64,000 nt of DNA. Origin: Bosea sp. (in: a-proteobacteria) (GTDB lineage: Bacteria; Pseudomonadota; Alphaproteobacteria; Rhizobiales; Beijerinckiaceae). How positions within the stretch are numbered: the first letter of the stretch is position 1; each line of letters opens with the position of its first letter. Positions 25,998 through 34,738 of this stretch are shown here, in pieces. The notes beneath the pieces are model-generated. The model did no database searches. It was given only the letters and a program-made list of their open reading frames with translations, and was not told the DNA's origin. Where the stretch lies: contig JAAVVV010000001.1 in NCBI GenBank assembly GCA_023910605.1, positions 3,695,160 to 3,759,159 of the forward strand, written 5' to 3'. Both the position numbers and the translations under genes were made by a program.

Positions 25998-26201
25998 CTA
26001 TTCCGGAAACTTGGAGCCGATGATGAACAGCAATGTGCCCGCCAGCGTCACCGCGAAAGACCAGCTGTAGAGCGTGAGCGACAGGGGCTGCATCAGCATG
26101 ATGACGCCGCATGCGATCAGCGCCGTGGCAAGGTTTTCCGCGACGGCGCGCGGCGAGATGCGCTTCCTCGGCGGAACCACCTGGGGTTTGTAGGGGATCA
26201 T
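25998..26201 (-). CDS. Small two-helix membrane protein of the ABC operon
   Basis: 67 aa with two hydrophobic stretches (about 22-42, NLATALIACGVIMLMQPLSL, and 47-63) and a basic N-terminus. It overlaps the permease gene by 4 nt and precedes the ATPases. Rhizobial glycerol ABC operons carry a comparable small hydrophobic protein (GlpU); whether this is a true relative cannot be decided from so short a sequence. It could stabilise the permease complex. Confidence 0.7.
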   Translation of the reverse strand: MIPYKPQVVPPRKRISPRAVAENLATALIACGVIMLMQPLSLTLYSWSFAVTLAGTLLFIIGSKFPE

Positions 26202-27163
26202 TTGCGCACTGCCCCGAATGTGATCCCGCGCAGCAGGTGCTTGCGCAGCAGCACTGTGAACACGAGGATCGGGATCAGGAACAGCGTGGTTCCAGCCGCA
26301 ACCGCTGGCCAGTCCTGCCCGCCCTCACCGATGATGATCGGGATGAAAGGCGGCGCAGTCTGCGCATCGCCAGAGGTCAGCAGAACGGCAAAGGCATACT
26401 CGTTCCAGGCGAAGATCATGCAGAAGATCGCCGTTGCGGCAATGCCGGTAGCCGCTTGCGGGAGCACGACTTTTCTGAAGGCCTGAAGCCGCGTGTAGCC
26501 ATCGATCATCGCCGCTTCTTCGTACTCGCGCGGGATTTCATCAATGAAGCCCTTGAGCAGCCAGACGGCGAGCGAAACGTTCACTGAAGTGTACAGAAGG
26601 ATCATCCCGATCCGGGTGTCCTGCAAACCAAGCTCGCGGTACATCAGGTAGATCGGGATCGCGACAGCGATCGGCGGCATCATCCGCGTCGATAAAATGA
26701 AGAACAGCAGGTCGTCCTTGAGCGGCACCCGAAAGCGCGAGAAGCCGTAGGCGGCGAGCGTGCCCAGAAACACCGCGAGCGCCGTCGACCCGAAGGCGAT
26801 GATGACCGAATTGGCGAACCGCGGGATGTACTTGGACTCTGACACCACCACCATGTTCTTTGCCCGTGCCTGGCTTTCGCAGACACCTTGTGGCGCCGGC
26901 AGCGTGGCCATGTATTCTGGCGTCTGCCGCGAGCGCGTGGTGAACAGGTTGCAGAAGCCTTCGATGGTTGGCTCGAAATGCACCCATGGCAGGACCTTGG
27001 GCGGGTAGGAGATGGAATCCTGCGGGCTCTTGACCGAGGTCAGCACGATCCAGACCAGCGGGATGATCGTCAGGACCGCATAGAAAACGACAATGACGCC
27101 AGCGATGCGCTTGGTCGCGCGCGACGGCTCGACGATGGAATAGGCCGTGCTGTTGCCGCTCAT
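26198..27163 (-). CDS. ABC transporter permease, carbohydrate/polyol type (second)
   Basis: 321-aa MalG-type permease with six predicted membrane helices. The EAA loop is EYEEAAMIDGYTRLQAFRKV. An unusually long periplasmic segment (about residues 50-110) lies between the first and second helices. ATG 27163 overlaps the upstream permease end by 4 nt and begins the N-terminal cytoplasmic leader; a longer frame to 27265 is only overlap. It partners the permease at 27160. Confidence 0.9.
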   Translation of the reverse strand: MSGNSTAYSIVEPSRATKRIAGVIVVFYAVLTIIPLVWIVLTSVKSPQDSISYPPKVLPWVHFEPTIEGFCNLFTTRSRQTPEYMATLPAPQGVCESQARAKNMVVVSESKYIPRFANSVIIAFGSTALAVFLGTLAAYGFSRFRVPLKDDLLFFILSTRMMPPIAVAIPIYLMYRELGLQDTRIGMILLYTSVNVSLAVWLLKGFIDEIPREYEEAAMIDGYTRLQAFRKVVLPQAATGIAATAIFCMIFAWNEYAFAVLLTSGDAQTAPPFIPIIIGEGGQDWPAVAAGTTLFLIPILVFTVLLRKHLLRGITFGAVRK

Positions 27164-28122
27164 CTTGCTTTCACCCGGTTGAGGGCCCGCACATAGATGT
27201 TGGCCAGACCGAACACCGTCACGAACAGGATGATGGCGAAGGCTGAGGAATAGCCGGTGCGCCATTTCTCGAAGGCCTCACGCTTCAGCGTGATCGAGGC
27301 GACCTCCGTGGTCGAGCCAGGCCCCCCCCCGGTAAGGAGGTTGACCATGTCGAACATCTTGAAGTTCTCGATACCGCGAAAAAGCACGGCCAGCATGATG
27401 AACGGCATCGCCATGGGCAGCGTGATCGTCCAGAACTGCCGCCATTTGGACGCCCGGTCGACCTCGGCTGCTTCATAAATGTAATCGGGGATCGAGCGCA
27501 GGCCGGCGAGGCAGATCAACATCACGTACGGCGTCCACATCCAGCTATCGACCAGCACGATGGCCCAGGGAGACAGCTGCACGCTGCCCAGCATCTGGAA
27601 TGACGACGGGGGAATGCCGGAGACGAATGACACCATGTAGTTGAACAGGCCGATTTGCGGCTGGTAGAGAAACGTCCAGAAATTGCCAACCACGGCAGGC
27701 GACAGCATCATCGGCAACAGGATCACTGTGGTCCAGAAGCCCGAGCCGCGAAACCTGCGATCAATCAGCCAGGCCAGAAGAAAACCCAGCACCGTCTGGA
27801 TCACGATGGTGGCAATGACGAAACGGGCCGTGACCTGCATGGCAGCCCAGATGTCGGGATTGGTCAGAATGTCGTTGTAGTGAGCCAGGCCCACGTCACG
27901 CAGCGGAGCGTTCGGCCGGTTCGCTCGATAATTGGTGAATGAGAGCTGGATCGTCCAGATCAGCGGAAAAATGTTGATTGCCAGCAGAAGAGCGATCGTC
28001 GGCGAGATGAACAGCCAGGCGATGGCCTTGTCGGACAAGCCGCGAACCTTGCCAGCAAAGGCGGGGGGCGTGGCGTGCGCAGCCTTGTCCATCAAGGTAG
28101 CGGGGTTGGGTGGGGCGTTCAT
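27160..28122 (-). CDS. ABC transporter permease, carbohydrate/polyol type (first)
   Basis: 320-aa MalF/UgpA-type permease. Helices include AWLFISPTIALLLAINIF, and the EAA loop is YIYEAAEVDRASKWRQFWTI. It forms the heterodimeric channel with the product of 26198..27163. A 148-bp spacer containing a strong hairpin separates it from the binding-protein gene, which may let the binding protein be made in excess. Confidence 0.9.
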   Translation of the reverse strand: MNAPPNPATLMDKAAHATPPAFAGKVRGLSDKAIAWLFISPTIALLLAINIFPLIWTIQLSFTNYRANRPNAPLRDVGLAHYNDILTNPDIWAAMQVTARFVIATIVIQTVLGFLLAWLIDRRFRGSGFWTTVILLPMMLSPAVVGNFWTFLYQPQIGLFNYMVSFVSGIPPSSFQMLGSVQLSPWAIVLVDSWMWTPYVMLICLAGLRSIPDYIYEAAEVDRASKWRQFWTITLPMAMPFIMLAVLFRGIENFKMFDMVNLLTGGGPGSTTEVASITLKREAFEKWRTGYSSAFAIILFVTVFGLANIYVRALNRVKAR

Positions 28123-28157
28123 GGGTCTGACTTTGTTGCCTGTTCCGGGCGCGTCCT

Positions 28158-28199
28158 CCCGAACCTCTTCCAGTTCAAACTCGAAGGAAGAGGTTCGGG
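28158..28199. terminator. Intercistronic stem-loop after the binding-protein gene
   Basis: CCCGAACCTCTTCC at 28158..28171 is perfectly complementary to GGAAGAGGTTCGGG at 28186..28199, with a 14-nt loop. There is no U tract, so this is more likely an mRNA-stabilising or attenuating hairpin than a full terminator. It lies between the SBP and first permease genes, a common site for such elements. Confidence 0.55.
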
Positions 28200-28212
28200 G
28201 TCGCAGCCTGGC

Positions 28213-28247
28213 TGGATCATCCTTCGCCAGCCTCAGGATGAAGTTCG
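28213..28247. repeat. Rhizobiales-type palindromic intergenic repeat
   Basis: CATCCT and AGGATG arms enclose TCGCCAGCCTC. The sequence resembles the abundant short palindromic units (ATCCTGAGG…CGAAGGAT) scattered in many Bradyrhizobium-like genomes. It sits beside the stem-loop in the same spacer. Confidence 0.4.
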
Positions 28248-28270
28248 TACCGTGGTCGACAGCAAGGCGC

Positions 28271-29617
28271 TCAGAGCTTGCCGTCTTCCTTGAAGACTTT
28301 TGTCCAGTCCTGGATCATCAGGTCAAGCGCCTGCTTGGCGGTGCCCTGATCAGCCACGACATAGTCATGCACACGCTTTTGCATCGCTAGCAGCAGCGCT
28401 GCATAGGATGGGTCAGCCCAGAAATCCTTGACCTCTCCCATGGCAACCAGGAAGTCGGCAGCGAAGGGGGCGGTGTTCTTGAAGTCTGGATCGTTCAGCA
28501 CGGACTTGTGCGCCGAATAGCCGCCAAGCGACCACCACTTCTTCTGGACATCAGGTGCAGCGAACCACTTGATGTAGGCCAACGCCTCGGCCTGGTTTGG
28601 CGAATAGGCTACGACGGAGATGCCCTGCCCGCCCAACTGCGAACCCTTCTTGCCGCCTTCGCCGGGGTTGACGAAGAAGCCAATCTTGTCGCCGCCGACA
28701 GCCGGGTCCTTGAATAGGCCGGGGAAGAAGGCGAACCAGTTCATCTGCATGGCCACCTGGCCCGATTTGAACGCGTCAAGGCCTTCCTGCATGTAGGCAT
28801 TGGTGTAGCCGGGCGGCGTGCAGCACTTGTAGAGCGACTTGTAGAACTCAAGGCCGGCAACCGCGCCAGGCGAGTTGACGAAGCCTTCCATGGCATAGGG
28901 CTTCTTCGGATCCTGGTATTCGAAGCCGAACGGGTACAGTGCGTTGGCCACACCCATTGTGATGCCTTCGGAACCGCGCTCGGTGAAGATCGCAGCGCCA
29001 TATACCTTCTTGCCGTCAATATCCCGGCCCTGGAAGAACTCGGCAATCTGCTTGAGTTCGGTCTGCGATTTCGGCGGGGCGAGATCACGGTTATGCTTGG
29101 CCTTGAATTCAGCTTGCAGGGCTGGCCGTGAGAACCAGTCCTTGCGGTATGTCCAGCCGAGCGCATCACCCATTGCCGGCAACGCCCAGTAATTCGGCGA
29201 ATTCTTCGGCCATTCCGAATAGCCGGTCACAGTCGCCGGCATGAAGTCATCCATCTTGATGCCTTCTTTGGTGAAGAAGTCATTCAGCTTCACGTAGTGC
29301 TTGTTCTCGGCTGCGCCGCCGATCCACTGCGAGTCGCCGATGATCAGGTCGCACAGGCGGCCCTTCGAATTCAATTCGTTGAGCATGCGGTCAGCAAAAT
29401 TCGGCCAGGGCACGAATTCGAACTTCATGTTGACGCCGGATTTGGCGGTGAAGTCCTTTGACAACTCGACCAGCGCATTCGCAGGGTCCCACGCCGCCCA
29501 GCAAAGTGTGATGGTCTTGCCTTGAGCCTGCGCCTGACTTGCGCCGATGACGGGGGCGGACATAACGGCCGCCACGGCCAGACCTGTCGCCAGACTTGCT
29601 GCTTTCAATCTTTTCAT
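28271..29617 (-). CDS. ABC transporter substrate-binding protein, polyol/sugar type
   Basis: 448-aa extracellular solute-binding protein (COG1653-like). A cleavable signal peptide (MKRLKAASLATGLAVAAV…ASQAQA) is followed by the mature start QGKTITLCWAAWDPANALVE. DLIIGDSQWIGGAAE and WALPAMGDALGWTYRKDWF are typical ligand-lobe segments. ATG 29617 is preceded by GGAGGAGAG. It is the first gene of the twelve-gene operon. Ligand unknown; the kinase downstream points to dihydroxyacetone, glycerol or another small polyol or ketose. Confidence 0.88.
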   Translation of the reverse strand: MKRLKAASLATGLAVAAVMSAPVIGASQAQAQGKTITLCWAAWDPANALVELSKDFTAKSGVNMKFEFVPWPNFADRMLNELNSKGRLCDLIIGDSQWIGGAAENKHYVKLNDFFTKEGIKMDDFMPATVTGYSEWPKNSPNYWALPAMGDALGWTYRKDWFSRPALQAEFKAKHNRDLAPPKSQTELKQIAEFFQGRDIDGKKVYGAAIFTERGSEGITMGVANALYPFGFEYQDPKKPYAMEGFVNSPGAVAGLEFYKSLYKCCTPPGYTNAYMQEGLDAFKSGQVAMQMNWFAFFPGLFKDPAVGGDKIGFFVNPGEGGKKGSQLGGQGISVVAYSPNQAEALAYIKWFAAPDVQKKWWSLGGYSAHKSVLNDPDFKNTAPFAADFLVAMGEVKDFWADPSYAALLLAMQKRVHDYVVADQGTAKQALDLMIQDWTKVFKEDGKL

Positions 29618-29746
29618 TCTGCTCTCCTCCATGTGGTGCACGGTTTTGTATCCGCGCTCCGGCCTTCATTGCCCGCGACGCCTCGTGCGTCCGGCACAAT
29701 TCTGCGTTTCACCCTTGATCCACACGCCGCTTGAAATGCGGCCGAT

Positions 29747-29787
29747 TGTTTAGTCAATCTGTTTAGTAAAATGTAATCAACTAAACA
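29747..29787. promoter_or_regulatory. Candidate operator of the transporter-dha operon
   Basis: Three copies of the 8-mer TGTTTAGT occur: direct at 29747 and 29760 (13-bp spacing) and inverted (ACTAAACA) at 29780. The last two form a perfect 8-bp dyad with a 12-bp centre. The cluster lies 130-170 bp upstream of the binding-protein start in an AT-rich patch, a likely promoter. The matching regulator is not evident in the window. Confidence 0.5.
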
Positions 29788-30386
29788 TGACAAGCCTAAT
29801 TGCCTGCTGCGTCGCAACAAAAATATTGTGCGTCGCAGCGCTCCGTCTGGAGCGGAAGCGCAGTGATCGGGTTGCCTGATGCGGGTCAAACCGGCTCATG
29901 CTGGCCTTTGCTCGCTTGGTCGTCATGGACAATCGAATGTCCGCAAACACGATTGCACGCCCAAACCGGCACGCCAGGAAAAAAGGGCGCGAAGCGGACG
30001 AAAATCGCCGGCCTTGGCGCAACGAGGCCAGCGTCAGCCGCTCAGGCGCGGGAACTCTGAACAGCTGCAAAGGGGCCGCTGTATCCACGATTGGCCATCC
30101 ATGCACCAAGGCCATGGCCGGCTGCTGGCAGAACAGGCCGCGCGCGTTCATCGCACGCGCGGCACGGGCTTTGTCACGTGCACTGCAATTGAAGGATGAT
30201 GGTCCACGGAACCCGTGATGATCACCTTCTTGAACGAAAAGCGCCATCGCTTGCCGCCCGGAATCATCAATTGCGCTGTGGGGCTGTGCTTTCGTTTCTC
30301 CTTGTTCCCCGTCAGCGTGACCGGGACGGATCGGGTGATCTGGGGAAGGGAGGCTTTCGGGTCCATCGTATCGCCAAGGAGCGACG
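29788..30386. other. Intergenic region, no gene recognised
   Basis: About 600 bases between the operator cluster and an IS3 remnant. An uninterrupted minus-strand frame (29777..30523) exists but shows no recognisable domain and runs antisense through the IS3 fragment, so I do not call it. No RNA gene or clear repeat was seen. Confidence 0.35.
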
Positions 30387-30640
30387 ATGAGACACAAGGA
30401 GATAGTGCCCGCCAGCTCGGCGCAAGAAGCGGTCAAGGATATCCGGCGGGCAACATGTCGGCACTGTTCGGCCAAGGACAAGATCCGGATCGTGCTGGAG
30501 GGCCTGCGGGGCGAGGAGATCATCTCCGGGCTTTACCGATGAAAAGGGATGGCCGCTTCGCAGTACGACGGCTGGTCGAAGGAGTTCATTTAGGCCGGCA
30601 AGCGGCGGCTCGCCGGCAGTGCGAGCAAGGACGCATCGAG
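30387..30640 (+). pseudogene. IS3-family OrfA remnant, frameshifted
   Basis: Reads MRHKEIVPASSAQEAVKDIR and then KDKIRIVLEGLRGEEIISGL before a stop at 30540. In another frame it resumes as ASQYDGWSKEF, stop, AGKRRLAG. Joined, these match IS3-type OrfA proteins (…RIVLDGLRGE…LYY.WSKEFLEAGKKRLAGD). At least one frameshift and one stop codon show that it is dead. OrfB is missing. Bases 30641..30837 downstream show no gene. Confidence 0.65.
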
Positions 30641-30837
30641 CGTCTGCTTCTTGTACGGGTAGACTGCGACCTTCCCGCTCTGCCACTCCCGCGCGGTCTG
30701 ATTTCTAACACTGGGCCATTCGCACCGGGCGGCCAGATGTCATCTCCGGCACGCCGGTTCCGCCCCCCCACCAGCGAAGCGACGCCGCCCGCTCTCGACA
30801 ATGCCTTCGGACTCCTCCATCGTTCGTCAAGGATTGT

Positions 30838-30850
30838 GCACACTCTGCAT
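30838..30850. promoter_or_regulatory. Shared 13-bp box, hyuB promoter
   Basis: GCACACTCTGCAT ends 41 bp before the hyuB start. The same box with one mismatch (GCACACTTTGCAT) is at 46334..46346, in front of the peptide transporter operon that converges on this one. It is preceded here by TTGT, giving a GntR-like TTGTGCACA. Confidence 0.4.
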
Positions 30851-30891
30851 GCGGCGATGCGGCTTGCGGATCGTGCGGCGAAAGATCGGCA

Positions 30892-32706
30892 ATGCAGCAC
30901 CATATCGGGATCAACGACCGCCCGCCCATTGTCGATCCCGTGTTGCTGGAGATCATCCGCGGCGCCATCGGAACCGCCCAAAGCGAGATGGAGGCGCTGA
31001 TCGAGCGCACGGCTATCTCCGCCTTCATCCGGGAAAAAAAGGACTTCTACACGGCCCTGTTTGATCGCGACGGGGTCATGGCCGTTGGCTCGATGATACC
31101 GATCTTCGGGGACATGACAGGTCCTGTTCTCGCACGGTTCCCGGCGGACACGATGAAGCCAGGCGACGTCTACTGGTATAATGACTGCTACGGCTCGCGG
31201 GGCGCCATCTCCCATTCCAATGACCAGGCGCTGATAGCACCGGTGTTCAGAGCGGGCCGCCGCGTCGCGTTCGTGATGGCATGGGCGCATTTTGCGGATA
31301 TCGGCGGCCTGCGGCCAGGCTCCATCAGTCCCGATGCGACCGACATCATGCACGAAGGCATCATCGTTCCGCCCACGAAGCTCATTGATGCGGGCGCAAC
31401 GAATGAAGCGGCGCTCGCCATCTTCCATCGCAATTCACGCTACCCCCAGCAGAGCATCGGCGACATGAAGGCGCTGATGGCCAGTGTGGAGCTTGGCACG
31501 CGCCGGATCGACGAAATCGTCGGGCGCTTTGGCGCATCCGCATTTCAGGCCGCGCTGGTTCAACTGCTCGAGCGCACGCGTCAGCTGGTGCGGCGGCGAC
31601 TGACCGAGACCTTCGCCTACGGCACGCATCGCTTCACGGACGCCATCGATTCTGATGGTCATGGCTCCGGACCGTTCAAGCTGCGCTTCGCCCTCACACG
31701 AGAGAAGGCGGCCGATGGCACGGATCGATTCATCTTCGATGCGACAGAAACCGATGATCAATCCTTCGGGCCGATCAATTTCCTCATGAACCCCGGCGTG
31801 CCGGGGATGGCGCTGGGGCTCTACTATCTCGGTGGCGACCCCGCGCAGGTCTGCAATGCTGGAGGGCCACAGGCGCTGGACGAGGTGCGCCTGCGGGAGG
31901 GATCGCTTCTCTGGCCGAAATGGCCCGCAGCGCTCGGCATGCGCGGGCTGACCATGATGCGGGTTCTGGCTGGCCTCAATGGCCTCGTGAACGTGGCCGG
32001 CGGCGGAGCGCCCGCAGCACATTCGGCCTATGTCATCACGATCATGCGCGGAACTTACCGGGACGGGGAGGGCGCCATACAGTCTTTCCTCCTCGCAGAC
32101 GGCATCGGCGTTGGCTACGGCGCGCGCCCGACCGCCGACGGGATCGATGCGGTCTACTTTGTGGCGCAGGAGAACTACCCGGTCGAATTTCTTGAGCTGG
32201 GCTATCCGGTGCGATTGCGTGCTTACGGCATCGTGCCGGACTCCGGCGGGGCGGGCCGACATCGCGGCGGCTGCGGCATCCTGCGGGAATACGAAATCCT
32301 GGCGGAAGAGGCGCTGTTGGGCATCCGCATCGACAGCGTCAAGAACCCGCCCTGGGGCATCGCGGGCGGCATGTCGGGCGGTTCGGGCAAGGTCGTGGTC
32401 AATCCCGGCATGCCAAATGAGCGCGTGCTTCCGCCGCTGTCCGACGGGCACACGCTCACGCGTGGTGACATCCTGCGGATCGAAACCGGCGGGGGAGGGG
32501 GGCACGGCCACCCCTTTGACCGCCCGCCGCAGGAAGTGCTTGACGATGTGCTGGGCGGCTATGTCAGCGCCGACGCAGCCCGGCGTCTTTATGGCGTGGC
32601 CATTGCAGATGACGCGGTGGACGAAGCCGCCACTACGGCCTTGCGGCTGAACCGGCCCGCCGTGAAGGGCTTCCACCGGATGGAGTATGTCGATGCCCTC
32701 ACCTGA
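30892..32706 (+). CDS. hyuB: Hydantoinase B / oxoprolinase family subunit
   Basis: 604-aa member of the HyuB family. VDPVLLEIIRGAIGTAQSEM and ALIERTAISAFIREKKDFYT open the fold. YWYNDCYGSRGAISHSND is a core motif, and the C-terminus has the GGGGGHGHPFDRPP signature followed by VLGGYVSADAARR. With HyuA it makes an ATP-dependent ring-opening amidohydrolase acting on hydantoins or 5-oxoproline-like lactams; acetone carboxylase is a distant relative. The ATG at 30892 overlaps no other gene. The end overlaps hyuA by 20 bp, so the subunits are co-translated. Ring substrate cannot be fixed from sequence. Confidence 0.88.
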   Translation: MQHHIGINDRPPIVDPVLLEIIRGAIGTAQSEMEALIERTAISAFIREKKDFYTALFDRDGVMAVGSMIPIFGDMTGPVLARFPADTMKPGDVYWYNDCYGSRGAISHSNDQALIAPVFRAGRRVAFVMAWAHFADIGGLRPGSISPDATDIMHEGIIVPPTKLIDAGATNEAALAIFHRNSRYPQQSIGDMKALMASVELGTRRIDEIVGRFGASAFQAALVQLLERTRQLVRRRLTETFAYGTHRFTDAIDSDGHGSGPFKLRFALTREKAADGTDRFIFDATETDDQSFGPINFLMNPGVPGMALGLYYLGGDPAQVCNAGGPQALDEVRLREGSLLWPKWPAALGMRGLTMMRVLAGLNGLVNVAGGGAPAAHSAYVITIMRGTYRDGEGAIQSFLLADGIGVGYGARPTADGIDAVYFVAQENYPVEFLELGYPVRLRAYGIVPDSGGAGRHRGGCGILREYEILAEEALLGIRIDSVKNPPWGIAGGMSGGSGKVVVNPGMPNERVLPPLSDGHTLTRGDILRIETGGGGGHGHPFDRPPQEVLDDVLGGYVSADAARRLYGVAIADDAVDEAATTALRLNRPAVKGFHRMEYVDALT

Positions 32707-34738
32707 GCCGGGGGCCGCCGCATCAGGCCTTGCGGTCGCCGTGGACATCGGCGGCACGTTCACGGATGTGGCACTACAGGACCGCGCGACCGGTCAGGTC
32801 TGGCGGGCGAAGACCCCAAGCGTTCCGTCGGATCCGTCCGAGGCCTTCGTTCGGGGCGTTGGCCTGGCGCTGGGCCAGGCGGGCCTTGACGCGAGCGCGC
32901 TCGACCGAGTGTTGCATGGCACGACCGTCGCCACGAACATGATCCTTGAGAACAAGGGCGCGAAGGCGGCCCTGATCACCACGTCGGGATTCCGTCACGT
33001 GCTGGCTATCGGGCGGCAGGACATTCCGCGCCGCGCCAACCTCTATGCCTGGGTGAAGCCTGCCCGGCCTATCCCCGCCATGCGTGTGCTGGAGGTGCGC
33101 GAGCGTATCGCGGCAGGTGGTGCCGTGCTTGAACCCCTCGACGAGGCGAGCGTGCGCGAAGCGGCGGCGGCATGCCGGCGCATGGGGGTGACGGCTGTCG
33201 CGATCTGCCTCCTGCATTCCTATGCCAACCCGGTTCACGAACAGCGCGTCGCCAGCATTCTGGCGGATGAGTTGCCCGGCCTCACGATCACGACATCAAC
33301 CGATGTCCTGCCTGTGGCGCGCGAATACGAGCGTACGCTGGCAACCGCCCTGAACGCCGTCGTCACGCCGGGTGTCGCCAGCTATCTCGCGCGTCTGGAA
33401 GCGCGGCTCGATGATCTGGGCGTGGATGCGCCGCTACTCTTGATGCAGTCCAACGGCGGCGTGGCCGGCGCATCGCGCATTCGTTCCGCAGCCATCACCA
33501 CGGCTCTCTCGGGCCCGGCCGCCGGGGTGGTGGGGGCGCGGGAGGCCGCGGCGGCCGCAGACATCGCCAACATCATCACCGTTGATATCGGGGGCACCAG
33601 CGCCGACATCTGCCTCATCAAGAACGCTCGCATCGGTCTGACGCAGCATGGACAGGTGGGGGAGTGGCCGCTGCCGCTGCCCATGGTCGACATGGTGACG
33701 ATCGGCGCGGGCGGCGGCTCCATTGCGCGGCTGCGCAACGGTGCGTTGGTCGTCGGCCCGGAAAGTGCGGGCGCCATGCCCGGACCCGCTGCCTACGGTC
33801 GCGGCGGGACCAGCGCCACGGTCACGGACGCGCATGTGGTCCTCGGCCATTTGCCATCGAGCCTGCTCGATGGCGGCATGGGACTGGACGCAGAGGCCGC
33901 GCGGCGGGTGATCCGGGACACGATCGCAGAGCCGCTGGGCCTGAGTTTGGAAGCCGCAGCCGAGGGCATTCTTGCCATCGTTGACAACAATATGAGGGGT
34001 GCCTTGCGCATCGTCTCCGTGGAGCGGGGCCACAACCCGGCCGATTTCGCGCTTGTGCCCTTTGGCGGCGCGGGTCCTTTACACGGCTGCGCGCTGGCGC
34101 GCCTGCTGGGCGTCAAGCGCGTGATGATCCCGGTCGCGCCCGGCGTGCTGTGCGCCGATGGGCTGCTGGCTGCGGACATCAAGGCTGAGTTCAGCCGCAC
34201 GCTGCCGCGCGCCGGTGCGGTCGACATGGCAGCGGCGGAAGCCGTCTTTGCGGAGCTGGAAGCGCAAGCGGCAGCCTGGCTCACGACCGAACGCGTCAGC
34301 CCTGAGCGGCGCGCGACCACGCGCGTCGCCCTGATGCGGTATCGGGGGCAGGGTGGGGAGGTGGCAACATCCTGGGCAGGAAGCGCGGCCGCGCTGGAAC
34401 AGGCGTTCGTGGCTCAGCACCGGGCGCTTTACGGCTTCACGCTCGACGCGCCGGTCGAATGCGTGACGCTCCGTGTCGAGGCAGTGGGGAAGGTGGCGCA
34501 GCCGCCACGCGAAACCCCGCGCTCCGGCCTGGGCGCGACATCCACTGCTTCCCAAGCCATGTATCTTGCCGGACAATTCTCCGACGTCCCGGTTTATTCA
34601 AGAGCTCACCTTGGTAGCGGTGACAGCTTCAAGGGGCCGGCCATCGTGACGCAACTCGACGCCACAACGCTCGTTCAGACGGGCTGGCAGGTCGAGGTCG
34701 TGTCCAGCGGAGCGATGATCATGACAGATAGCCAATGA
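32687..34738 (+). CDS. hyuA: Hydantoinase A / oxoprolinase family subunit
   Basis: 683-aa HyuA with actin-like ATPase motifs: VAVDIGGTFTDVALQD near the N-terminus (phosphate 1), ITVDIGGTSADICLI (second), and GPAAGVVGAREAA. The C-terminal segment VRVEAVG… is shared with N-methylhydantoinase A. It supplies ATP hydrolysis for lactam cleavage with HyuB. Full length. The overlap with hyuB and the 4-nt ATGA overlap with the dipeptidase gene show a three-gene operon. Confidence 0.9.
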   Translation: MSMPSPEPGAAASGLAVAVDIGGTFTDVALQDRATGQVWRAKTPSVPSDPSEAFVRGVGLALGQAGLDASALDRVLHGTTVATNMILENKGAKAALITTSGFRHVLAIGRQDIPRRANLYAWVKPARPIPAMRVLEVRERIAAGGAVLEPLDEASVREAAAACRRMGVTAVAICLLHSYANPVHEQRVASILADELPGLTITTSTDVLPVAREYERTLATALNAVVTPGVASYLARLEARLDDLGVDAPLLLMQSNGGVAGASRIRSAAITTALSGPAAGVVGAREAAAAADIANIITVDIGGTSADICLIKNARIGLTQHGQVGEWPLPLPMVDMVTIGAGGGSIARLRNGALVVGPESAGAMPGPAAYGRGGTSATVTDAHVVLGHLPSSLLDGGMGLDAEAARRVIRDTIAEPLGLSLEAAAEGILAIVDNNMRGALRIVSVERGHNPADFALVPFGGAGPLHGCALARLLGVKRVMIPVAPGVLCADGLLAADIKAEFSRTLPRAGAVDMAAAEAVFAELEAQAAAWLTTERVSPERRATTRVALMRYRGQGGEVATSWAGSAAALEQAFVAQHRALYGFTLDAPVECVTLRVEAVGKVAQPPRETPRSGLGATSTASQAMYLAGQFSDVPVYSRAHLGSGDSFKGPAIVTQLDATTLVQTGWQVEVVSSGAMIMTDSQ

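Noticed and set aside
28158..28199. Hairpin as a true operon terminator
   Set aside because: No U tract follows and the downstream permease genes clearly belong to the same importer.
29777..30523. Long minus-strand open frame (248 codons) upstream of the polyol transporter
   Set aside because: No recognisable domain, no ribosome binding site, and it runs antisense through an IS3 OrfA remnant.
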